A stretch of 64,000 bases of DNA from Aliarcobacter sp. (GTDB taxonomy: Bacteria; Campylobacterota; Campylobacteria; Campylobacterales; Arcobacteraceae). Location: the NCBI GenBank assembly GCA_028690445.1, contig JAQVBE010000001.1:186001-250000 (forward strand), written 5' to 3'. The stretch's first letter is position 1. Every line of letters starts with the position of its first letter. The notes beneath the pieces are model-generated. The model ran no database searches. It was not told where the DNA came from and saw only the letters and a program-made list of their open reading frames with translations. Below are positions 26,871 through 34,323 of this stretch, in pieces. The translations under genes and the position numbers were made by a program.

Positions 26871-27490
26871 ATAACTCTTTTCTCTTCGCCTTTTATAATT
26901 CTTACAATATTCGGAACATGTTTATATATTATGATAAAAGCAATAATATACATAGGAACATTTGAACCCACATTTAAGCCATCATTTAAATAACTAGCAC
27001 TAACAATAACTGCAACTAATCCTAAAAGTGAAGACAATGAAGATATTTTTAAAACTTTTGCACAAACTATCCAAACAACTGCACCAATAAGTGTAGGAAT
27101 TGGAATAAGTACTAAATAAACACCAAGTCCAGTAGCAACACCTTTTCCACCTTCAAGTCCTAAATAGATAGAATAACAATGTCCTAATACTGCTAAAATC
27201 GCAATTGCCCAAAGTGTAGATGGACTAACTTCAAAATACATAGCTACAAGTAATACAACTGCACCTTTTAAAGCATCTAATAAAACTGTTGCAATTCCTA
27301 GTTTTTTTGCTAATTTTGGGTTTGTTTCTTTTACAACTCGAAGAACATTTGTAGCTCCGATTGATTTACTTCCTGCGGCTGTAATATCAACTCCTGCAAA
27401 TGTTTTTGCTAAGATTGAACCAAAAGGAATAGAACCTACTAAATAGGCTGCTAAAAAAAATAAAATATTTGTATTTGTGAAAAAATCCAT
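26867..27490 (-). CDS. plsY: Acyl-phosphate glycerol-3-phosphate acyltransferase
   Basis: 207 residues. PlsY transfers an acyl group from acyl-phosphate to glycerol-3-phosphate, starting phospholipid synthesis. Several membrane helices carry the family motifs GSIPFGSILAK (motif 1), GSKSIGATNVLR (with SxGxTN) and GLEGGKGVATGLGV (motif 2 with GGKGxAT). The protein sits in the inner membrane. The substrate is supplied via acyl-ACP, and acpP lies elsewhere in the window. The ATG is preceded by AAGGGTAATAT. The identification is secure. Confidence 0.95.
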   Translation of the reverse strand: MDFFTNTNILFFLAAYLVGSIPFGSILAKTFAGVDITAAGSKSIGATNVLRVVKETNPKLAKKLGIATVLLDALKGAVVLLVAMYFEVSPSTLWAIAILAVLGHCYSIYLGLEGGKGVATGLGVYLVLIPIPTLIGAVVWIVCAKVLKISSLSSLLGLVAVIVSASYLNDGLNVGSNVPMYIIAFIIIYKHVPNIVRIIKGEEKRVI

Positions 27491-27525
27491 ATATTACCCT
27501 TGTTTTAAGTGTGTGATTAAATGAG

Positions 27526-27531
27526 ATTATA
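27526..27531 (-). promoter_or_regulatory. plsY-folB promoter
   Basis: On the minus strand, a perfect TATAAT (27531-27526) lies about 36 bases before the plsY ATG. Confidence 0.5.
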
Positions 27532-27544
27532 ACTAAAATTTTGT

Positions 27545-27550
27545 TATATT
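27545..27550 (+). promoter_or_regulatory. Promoter of the nadA-rimP run
   Basis: TATATT preceded by TTTTGT lies 30 bases upstream of the nadA TTG start, with GAAGG as the ribosome site. Confidence 0.45.
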
Positions 27551-27579
27551 CACATTTAATAAAAATTTGAAGGTTTATT

Positions 27580-28569
27580 TTGAATTTAAAAGAAGAAATA
27601 TTAAAATTAAAAAACGAGTTAGATGTAACATTAGTTGCTCACTTTTACCAAAGGGACGAAGTATTTGAATTAGCTGATATAACAGGTGATTCATTGGAAC
27701 TTGCTAAAAAAGTGATGCTTACAGATTCGAAATATGTAGTGTTTTGTGGAGTTGGTTTTATGGGCGAAAGCGTAAAAGTTATGAGTCCTGAAAAAACAGT
27801 TCTTATGCCAAAAATCGCTTGTTGTGCAATGGCTAGAATGATTGATGTTGGATATTTTGAAGAGAATTTAAAAAAGATAAATGAAGCTGGTATTTCAAAT
27901 GATGACATTTTACCAATAACTTATATAAATTCAAGTGCTTCAGTTAAAGCAAAAGTTGGACAAATGGGTGGAATGGTTTGTACTTCTTCTAATGCTTATA
28001 AAATTATTGAAAAGGGTTTAACATCTGGTAAAAAAATATTTTTTGTACCAGATAGATGTTTAGGGCAAAATTTTGCAAAATCTTTGAATCTAAAATCTGC
28101 AATAGTTGGAGATGGAAGCAATTTAAATGAAGCTGATGTGATTTGTTATAATGGATTTTGTTCAGTTCATCAACAATTTTCTGTGGAAGATATAGAGTTT
28201 TATAGACAAAAATTTCCAGATATTTTGATAGCTGTTCATCCTGAATGTGATCCTAGTGTTTGTGATGCAGCTGATTTTGTGGGTTCTACTTCTCAACTAA
28301 TTACCTATATAAAAAATCTAAATCCAGAGCAAAAAATTGCAGTTGGAACAGAGTTTAATATGGTAAATAGATTGAGAGATAAAAATACTTATATTTTAAG
28401 TTCTACAAAACCAGAATGTCCAACTATGAATGAAACAACACTACAAGATGTTTACAATACTTTAAAATCTATAAAAGATAATAATATATCAAAAGAGTGT
28501 GAAATTGTTGTTTCACAAGATACAGCAAAGTGGGCTAAAGTTGCTCTTGAAAGGATGTTTGAAGTATGA
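27580..28569 (+). CDS. nadA: Quinolinate synthase
   Basis: 329 residues from a TTG start with GAAGG 7 bases upstream. NadA condenses iminoaspartate with dihydroxyacetone phosphate to quinolinate using a 4Fe-4S cluster. The three ligand cysteines are visible as Cys56 (FCGVGFMGE), Cys194 (NGFCSVHQ) and Cys280 (PECPTM). The early AHFYQRDEVFELAD matches the substrate-binding region. Its last four bases overlap nadC, the next enzyme of NAD synthesis, so the two are coupled. nadB is not in the window. Confidence 0.97.
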   Translation: MNLKEEILKLKNELDVTLVAHFYQRDEVFELADITGDSLELAKKVMLTDSKYVVFCGVGFMGESVKVMSPEKTVLMPKIACCAMARMIDVGYFEENLKKINEAGISNDDILPITYINSSASVKAKVGQMGGMVCTSSNAYKIIEKGLTSGKKIFFVPDRCLGQNFAKSLNLKSAIVGDGSNLNEADVICYNGFCSVHQQFSVEDIEFYRQKFPDILIAVHPECDPSVCDAADFVGSTSQLITYIKNLNPEQKIAVGTEFNMVNRLRDKNTYILSSTKPECPTMNETTLQDVYNTLKSIKDNNISKECEIVVSQDTAKWAKVALERMFEV

Positions 28570-29387
28570 TTAATATTAAAAAATTTGTAAAAAATGCCAT
28601 TATTGAAGATAATGGAAGAGGAGATTTATTCTTCGATGTTGCACCAAAAGGAAGATTTACTGCACGAGCTATTTGTAAATCAGATGGAATTTTAGCAGGT
28701 GTTCAATATGCAAAGGTTCTAGCAAGAACTGAAAAGTTTGATTGCAAGTTTTTAAAAAATGATGGTGATGTATTAAAAAAAGGTGATGTTATTGCTGAAC
28801 TTGAAGGAAAAGCATCAATTTTACTTTCATCTGAGAGAACTTTTTTAAATATGCTTCAACACGCAAGTGGAATTGCTACTATGGCAAATAAATATGCAAA
28901 ATTAATCGAAGGAACAGGTGTTGTTTTACTTGATACTAGAAAAACAAGACCACAACTTAGAGATTTTGAAAAATATGCTTCTAGGGTTGGTGGAGCTATA
29001 AATCATAGACTTGGACTAGATGATTGTTTGATGTTAAAAGATACTCACTTAAGAACAATAGATAATCTTGAAGAATTTGTAAAAAAAGCTAGAAAAAGAA
29101 TTTCTTGGGTTACAAAAATTGAAATCGAATGTGAAACTTTTGAGCAAGTGGAAGAAGCAATGCATGCAGGTGGAGATATTATCATGTGTGATAATATGAC
29201 TATTGAGCAAATAAAAGAGGTTGTTGCTTTTAGAAATGAAAAATATCCACATATTTTATTAGAAGCTAGTGGAAATATTAATCTTGATACTATTAAAACT
29301 TATGCACAAACAGGCGTTGATGCAATTAGTAGTGGAAGTATTATTCATCAAGCAACTTGGCTTGATTTTTCCATGAAGTTTGATTAG
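28566..29387 (+). CDS. nadC: Nicotinate-nucleotide pyrophosphorylase (carboxylating)
   Basis: 273 residues. NadC converts quinolinate and PRPP to nicotinate mononucleotide. Diagnostic segments are EDNGRGDLFFD, ERTFLNMLQHASGIAT, LLDTRKTRPQLRDFEKYA (the RKTxPxLR motif) and GGAINHRLGLDD with LMLKDTHL, ending with LEASGNI and SSGSIIHQA. It follows nadA with a 4-base ATGA overlap and ends 9 bases before the DHH gene. Cytosolic. Confidence 0.97.
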   Translation: MINIKKFVKNAIIEDNGRGDLFFDVAPKGRFTARAICKSDGILAGVQYAKVLARTEKFDCKFLKNDGDVLKKGDVIAELEGKASILLSSERTFLNMLQHASGIATMANKYAKLIEGTGVVLLDTRKTRPQLRDFEKYASRVGGAINHRLGLDDCLMLKDTHLRTIDNLEEFVKKARKRISWVTKIEIECETFEQVEEAMHAGGDIIMCDNMTIEQIKEVVAFRNEKYPHILLEASGNINLDTIKTYAQTGVDAISSGSIIHQATWLDFSMKFD

Positions 29388-29395
29388 AGTTTGAT

Positions 29396-30382
29396 TTGAA
29401 AAAAGATTTTATAATATGTAATAAAGTTGATATGTCTGAATATACAAAAGCTTTAGAGCTTATAGAAAAAAGTAGATATATTTTAATAATTACTCATGTA
29501 AATCCTGATCCTGATTCGATTGGGTCAGCATTGGCTTTATCAAATTTATTTCATGAAAACAAAATAAAACATAAAGTTTTTAATATCAGTTCTGATTTGC
29601 CTCAAAATCTTGATTTTATACCAAGATTTGATAAAATTAGTGATCAGTTACCAGCTTTCTTTGATTTGGCTATTAGTGTTGATTGTGGAACTTATAAAAG
29701 GTTGGGGTTTGAATTGGATTCTACAATTCCACTTATAAATTTTGATCATCACAAATCAAATAATAATTTTGGAACAGTAAATATAGTAGATTCACAAAAA
29801 AGCTCAACTGCTGAATTAATTTTTGAATTTTTTAAACATAATGGATTATATATTACAAAAGATTCAGCAACTGCACTTTATGTGGGTATTTATGATGATA
29901 CATTAGCATTTTCTTTGGGAAGATGTGATGAAAAAACATTTGAAAAAATAAATTTTTTAGTTGAGTGTGGAGCTAGTCCTTCTGAAATAGCGAATAAACT
30001 TTTACGAAGAGATTCTTTGGCAAAATACAGAATTATTCCAAAAATTTTAGAAAGTTTAGAATTATTTAAAGAGGGTGAAGTAGCTTCTATTGTAGCTCGT
30101 GAAGAGTGGTTTAAAGAAACGGGCGCTCACAATAGAGATTGTGAAGACGCTCTTGATATGATTATGAGTATAGCAATAGTAAGAATTGCAGTTTTTATAA
30201 GAGTTGTAAATGGAGTATCAAGAGTATCATTAAGGTCAAAAGGTCAAATTGATGTTTCTAAAATAGCAGGAGAATTTGATGGCGGTGGTCATTTTAATGC
30301 TTCTGGTTGTACAATAGAAACATTAGATGTTGAAAAAGCAAAAGAAATAGTATTAAAGGAAATTTTTGAAATTTACAAGTAA
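29396..30382 (+). CDS. DHH-family phosphoesterase, NrnA-like
   Basis: 328 residues from the TTG at 29396. An ATG 12 codons later (29432), giving MSEYTKALELI, is a credible alternative start. The DHH domain has HVNPDPDSIGSALAL (Asp ligands), DCGTYKRLG and NFDHHKSN near residue 116. The DHHA1 domain ends with FDGGGHFNASG (GGGH substrate motif). The domain pair is that of bifunctional oligoribonuclease/pAp phosphatases (NrnA), which degrade nano-RNA and pAp. RecJ would be longer. It overlaps the next gene by 17 bases. Confidence 0.88.
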   Translation: MKKDFIICNKVDMSEYTKALELIEKSRYILIITHVNPDPDSIGSALALSNLFHENKIKHKVFNISSDLPQNLDFIPRFDKISDQLPAFFDLAISVDCGTYKRLGFELDSTIPLINFDHHKSNNNFGTVNIVDSQKSSTAELIFEFFKHNGLYITKDSATALYVGIYDDTLAFSLGRCDEKTFEKINFLVECGASPSEIANKLLRRDSLAKYRIIPKILESLELFKEGEVASIVAREEWFKETGAHNRDCEDALDMIMSIAIVRIAVFIRVVNGVSRVSLRSKGQIDVSKIAGEFDGGGHFNASGCTIETLDVEKAKEIVLKEIFEIYK

Positions 30383-31748
30383 AAACGGAAGAGTATTTGG
30401 GATTTTTATAATCCTTGTAGTATTGATTGTAGCAGTTGTTGCCTTTTTATTTTTATCACCTACATTTGAAAGGGTTGCCCCTAAAGTATCTGTAGAAAAA
30501 GAAATTTACTGGAATTTACAAAAACCAATAAAAATAAATATTACAGATAATAATGAAATAAAATCATATATGGTTAGTTTTAACGATGGACAAAAACAAA
30601 TAACATTAGAAACAAAAGTTCTTAAAAGTGAAAAAGGTTCACTAGAATTAGAAATATTGCCACCTTCATTTGATGAAAATTATAAACCAAAAGAGGGAAA
30701 TATTAAATTTGATGTTTATGATGCAAGTAAATGGAATTTTTTTAGAGGAAATCAAACAGTTGTAACTTCAAAATTAATAATTGATAAAAAAAGTCCAGTT
30801 GCAAATATAATAGGAAATTCTTATTTATTAAGACAAGGTGGATGTGGAATTATTATTGTAGAAGTTTCGGATGAAAATTTAAAAGATTATTACATTACAT
30901 TTAATGATGAAGAAGTTTTTGAACTTTTTCCTTTTTATAAAAAGAATTTTTATATATCAATCATAACTTGGCCAGTTCAAATAAAAGAATTTAAAAGAGT
31001 AAACTTAGTTGCTGTTGATATGGCTGGAAATAAAAGTGTAACAAAAGTTCCTTTTTATATAAAGAATTTTGTAGAAAAAACTGATGATATTAAAGTATCT
31101 GATGATTTTATTAATAGTGTAAGTCGACAAGTTTTAGAAAAAAGTGATATGAATATTCCAAATGATTCTCCTGAAATATTTATAAAATCTAATAAAGAAC
31201 TTAGAGAAAAAAATATTAAAACTATTAGAGAGGTTGTGAGAAAAAATTTCTCTAATACTTTAGTTACTTCATATAATCTAAAACCTTTTTTAAGATTAGA
31301 AAATGCAGCAACTGTTGCTGGTTTTGGTGAAAGAAGAAGTTATTTTTATAATGACCAAAAAATTGATGAAGAATGGCATTTAGGAAACGATTGGGCAAGT
31401 ATTAAAAGAGCACCAATTAAAACATTTAATGATGGAAAAGTAATATTTAAAGACTATTTAGGAATTTATGGAAATTCAATTATTTTAGATCATGGGCTTG
31501 GAGTTGCTAGTCTTTATGCACATACAAGTAGTGCAAATGTGGAATTAAATGATGAAGTAAAAGCAGGGCAACTAATAGCAAATACAGGTGCAACTGGAGC
31601 TGTATTTGGAGATCATTTACATTTTGGTATGTTAGTTCAAGGAATTGAAGTAAATCCTAATGAATGGCTTGATTTTACTTGGATGAAAACTAATGTTACA
31701 AAAACAATAGAAGATGCTATTAAATTAATAAATGGAAGCACTAAATGA
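30366..31748 (+). CDS. M23-family peptidoglycan endopeptidase, membrane-anchored
   Basis: 460 residues from a TTG start with AAAGGAAA upstream. An N-terminal membrane helix (about 11-31) places the rest in the periplasm. Residues about 40-240 are beta-rich with no clear motif. The C-terminal LytM/M23 domain has the zinc ligands His338 and Asp342 (WHLGNDW), His386 (YAHTSS) and the HLH pair near 416-418 (GDHLHFG), so it should be active. Proteins in this position in Campylobacter and Helicobacter (Pgp3/Csd1-Csd3-like) trim cross-links and shape cells, but I cannot say which one this matches. It overlaps lpxC by 4 bases. Confidence 0.88.
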   Translation: MKFTSKNGRVFGIFIILVVLIVAVVAFLFLSPTFERVAPKVSVEKEIYWNLQKPIKINITDNNEIKSYMVSFNDGQKQITLETKVLKSEKGSLELEILPPSFDENYKPKEGNIKFDVYDASKWNFFRGNQTVVTSKLIIDKKSPVANIIGNSYLLRQGGCGIIIVEVSDENLKDYYITFNDEEVFELFPFYKKNFYISIITWPVQIKEFKRVNLVAVDMAGNKSVTKVPFYIKNFVEKTDDIKVSDDFINSVSRQVLEKSDMNIPNDSPEIFIKSNKELREKNIKTIREVVRKNFSNTLVTSYNLKPFLRLENAATVAGFGERRSYFYNDQKIDEEWHLGNDWASIKRAPIKTFNDGKVIFKDYLGIYGNSIILDHGLGVASLYAHTSSANVELNDEVKAGQLIANTGATGAVFGDHLHFGMLVQGIEVNPNEWLDFTWMKTNVTKTIEDAIKLINGSTK

Positions 31749-32650
31749 AACAAAGAACAATAGCAAGGAGTATCGAAATAGTCGGAATCGGACTTCATAA
31801 AGGAGTTCCTGTAAAGATGAAACTTGAACCACTTGATAGTGATATGGGAATAATTTTTTACAGAGTTGATGCTGGAGTTACAATTCCACTAAAAAGAGAG
31901 TTTGTTGTTGATACAAAAATGGCAACTGTAATAGGGAAAGATGGAGTTGTTGTTTCAACGATAGAACATCTTTTATCAGCTGTTTATGCTTATGGAATTG
32001 ATAATTTAAGAATTGTAATTGATAATGATGAGGTTCCTGTACTTGATGGAAGTTCTGCTGGATATTGTATGTTGATTGAAGAAGCTGGAATTAAAGAATT
32101 AGAAAAATCAAAAAAAGCAATAAAAATCAAAAAAATGGTTGAGGTTACAACACCTGATGGAAAAAGAGTTTGTTTAAAACCATCAAATAGAATTGTTTAT
32201 GATTTTGAAATTGATTTTGAACATCCTGCAATTGGAAAACAAAAATTTCATTTTGATTACTCAATTTCTGAATATAAAGAGAGTATAAGTCGAGCTAGAA
32301 CATTTGGTTTTTTACATGAAGTTCAATATTTAAGAAGTATAGGATTAGCTCAAGGTGGAAGTATGGAAAATGCTATTGTCCTTGACCAAACAAAAGTTTT
32401 AAATCCTGAAGGTTTAAGATTTGATGATGAGTTTGTAAGACATAAAATCCTTGATGCGATTGGTGATATGGCACTTTTAGAATATACAATGGTTGGTGAA
32501 TATGACGCAATTGCTGGAAGTCACCATTTAAATCATTTACTTACAAAAAAACTTTTTGAAAGTGCTGAAAACTATGAAATAATTGATTTAGAAGAAGCAA
32601 GTAGTGAGGCTGTTGTATTTGAAATGGCTTATGCAAATGCTGATAATTAA
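31745..32650 (+). CDS. lpxC: UDP-3-O-acyl-N-acetylglucosamine deacetylase
   Basis: 301 residues. LpxC is the committed zinc-dependent step of lipid A synthesis. The zinc ligands are the His in STIEHLLSA (about residue 76) and the His and Asp in RHKILDAIGD (about 233 and 237). The catalytic His lies in AGSHHLNH near the C-terminus. The early RTIARSIEIVGIGLHKG and the SRARTFGFL motif are family hallmarks. It starts inside the last codons of the M23 gene (ATGA overlap). The presence of lipid A synthesis is consistent with a Gram-negative envelope. Confidence 0.97.
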   Translation: MKQRTIARSIEIVGIGLHKGVPVKMKLEPLDSDMGIIFYRVDAGVTIPLKREFVVDTKMATVIGKDGVVVSTIEHLLSAVYAYGIDNLRIVIDNDEVPVLDGSSAGYCMLIEEAGIKELEKSKKAIKIKKMVEVTTPDGKRVCLKPSNRIVYDFEIDFEHPAIGKQKFHFDYSISEYKESISRARTFGFLHEVQYLRSIGLAQGGSMENAIVLDQTKVLNPEGLRFDDEFVRHKILDAIGDMALLEYTMVGEYDAIAGSHHLNHLLTKKLFESAENYEIIDLEEASSEAVVFEMAYANADN

Positions 32651-32658
32651 GGTAAAAA

Positions 32659-33111
32659 TTGATTGAAATTTTAGTAATTACTATTTCGAATCCTTTATTA
32701 ATTGGAATCTATGAAAATAAGAAATTAATTAAAGAACATAAACTTGATGGTAAAACATCTGATTTACTTCCAAGTTTATTTGAACAACTTCTTAAAGAGT
32801 ATAAAATTGAGAAAATAATTTATGTAAATTCACCGGGGTCTTTTATGGCTATTAAAGTGGCTTATATATTTTTGAAAACAATTTGCCTTACAAAAGATAT
32901 TAAATTTAATGCAATAATGGGCTTTGAATTTAATCAAAATTCACCAATAAAAGCATTAGGAAAAAAATACTTTATAAATGATGAAAATGAAGTTAAAGTA
33001 GATTTTTTAGAAAAAGATTGTATAATCCACGACTTTAAATTACCTATGTGTATAGAAAAATATAATTTTAACGAAGAAACACTGCCAATATATAATTTAC
33101 CAGCTGTTTAA
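32659..33111 (+). CDS. tsaB: TsaB-like tRNA threonylcarbamoyladenosine accessory protein
   Basis: 150 residues from a TTG start with AAGG upstream. It has the ASKHA-type first half: an N-terminal strand pair (EILVITISNPLLIGIY), LLPSLFEQLL, and SPGSFMAIKVAYIFLKT, which corresponds to the TsaB GPGSFTGLR motif. It is shorter than the usual 220-230 residues because the second lobe is missing, as I recall for Campylobacter homologues in this position between lpxC and thrB. It supports TsaD in making t6A37. With the poorly conserved GPGSFTG motif the assignment is probable but not certain. Confidence 0.75.
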   Translation: MIEILVITISNPLLIGIYENKKLIKEHKLDGKTSDLLPSLFEQLLKEYKIEKIIYVNSPGSFMAIKVAYIFLKTICLTKDIKFNAIMGFEFNQNSPIKALGKKYFINDENEVKVDFLEKDCIIHDFKLPMCIEKYNFNEETLPIYNLPAV

Positions 33112-33129
33112 AGTTTAAGAAGGAAATGG

Positions 33130-34011
33130 ATGAAAGTAAGCGTTCCCGCTACTAGTGCAAATTTAGGCCCAGGTTTTGACTGCTTAGGTCTAGCAATCTC
33201 AATGAAAAACCAAGTAATCATAAGACCATCAAAATTCCATAGCGTTTCTTTAAAAGGTGAGGGTGCAAATAATCCTGCTTTAAAAGACAATAACATGTTT
33301 ATTTCAATATTTAATGATTTTTACCATAATTTATCATATAAAAAAAGATATTTTAGATTCGAATTTCAAAATGAGATTCCATTATCAAGAGGTTTAGGAA
33401 GTTCATCTGCTGTTATTGTTTCTGCAATTGCAAGTGCTTATGCAATTGAGGGAATAAAACTTGAGAAAGATAAATTATTAAATTTAGCCTTAGCTTATGA
33501 AAGTCATCCTGATAATATAACACCTGCTGTTATGGGTGGTTTTAATGTGGCATGTGTTCAAGAAAATGAAGTAAGATACATAAGAAAAGAAATACCTAAA
33601 AGTTTAAAAGCAGTGGTTGTTGTACCAAATAGAGCAATTTCAACACAACTTTCAAGAAAAACTTTGCCTTTTAAATACTCAAAAGAGGATACAGTTTTTA
33701 ATATTTCTCATTCGTCATTATTAACAGCTGCTTTTATGGCTGAAGATTGGGAAATGTTAAAACATGCTTCACATGATCAAGTTCATCAAAAATACAGAAT
33801 GAAACAGATGCCAGAACTTTTTGATGTTCAAAAAACAGCTTTAAAAGAGGGTGCTTTAATGAGTACTTTATCAGGTTCAGGATCAACTTTATTTTCAATG
33901 TCTTATGCGGATGATAGCAAAAATCTCGAGAAAAATTTAAAGCTTAAATTTCCTCATTTCAAAGTATTTGTTGCTGATTTTGATAATAGCGGTGTGAGAA
34001 TAGAAATTTGA
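33130..34011 (+). CDS. thrB: Homoserine kinase
   Basis: 293 residues. ThrB phosphorylates homoserine, and the product is used by threonine synthase (thrC, 59498-60979). It is a GHMP kinase: the start [18 protein letters not shown], the ATP loop [16 protein letters not shown] (about 86-101), the [14 protein letters not shown] segment and GHMP motif 3 [13 protein letters not shown] are all present. An AAGGAAATGG ribosome site precedes the ATG. It follows tsaB by 18 bases. Confidence 0.97.
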   Translation: MKVSVPATSANLGPGFDCLGLAISMKNQVIIRPSKFHSVSLKGEGANNPALKDNNMFISIFNDFYHNLSYKKRYFRFEFQNEIPLSRGLGSSSAVIVSAIASAYAIEGIKLEKDKLLNLALAYESHPDNITPAVMGGFNVACVQENEVRYIRKEIPKSLKAVVVVPNRAISTQLSRKTLPFKYSKEDTVFNISHSSLLTAAFMAEDWEMLKHASHDQVHQKYRMKQMPELFDVQKTALKEGALMSTLSGSGSTLFSMSYADDSKNLEKNLKLKFPHFKVFVADFDNSGVRIEI

Positions 34012-34047
34012 AAATCTTTGATATTAAGTATATTTTAGGTATAATAT

Positions 34048-34323
34048 TTGCCTAGTTTAAAAGAGACCTTAAGAACTTGTGTTGTTTGCCGAGGCAAATT
34101 TGAACAAAAAGAGTTATTAAGACTAAAATGTGAAGAAAAAAAATTGTTGTTTTACAATAATTTTGGTAGAAGTTTTTATATTTGTAATGACTGCGAAAAG
34201 CTATTACTTACAGATATAAGTGGAAAAGATTATAAAAGAATCGAAAAATCGCTTTGTAAAGAGTGTAAAAATAAAGATAAGTATGTCACACAACTTAAGG
34301 AGATGCTAACAGATGTCAGATAA
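34048..34323 (+). CDS. YlxR-like (DUF448) RNA-binding protein
   Basis: 91 residues from a TTG start. The YlxR fold is indicated by RTCVVCRGKFEQKELLRL near the N-terminus and GRSFYICNDCEKLL. Four cysteines in two CxxC pairs (CVVC, CNDC) and another pair near the C-terminus (CKEC) suggest zinc binding. It overlaps infB by 11 bases, the classic nusA-ylxR-infB position, though nusA is not here. A TATAAT at 34040-34045 sits only two bases before the TTG, so that hexamer is either spurious or would make an mRNA lacking this start. Confidence 0.85.
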   Translation: MPSLKETLRTCVVCRGKFEQKELLRLKCEEKKLLFYNNFGRSFYICNDCEKLLLTDISGKDYKRIEKSLCKECKNKDKYVTQLKEMLTDVR

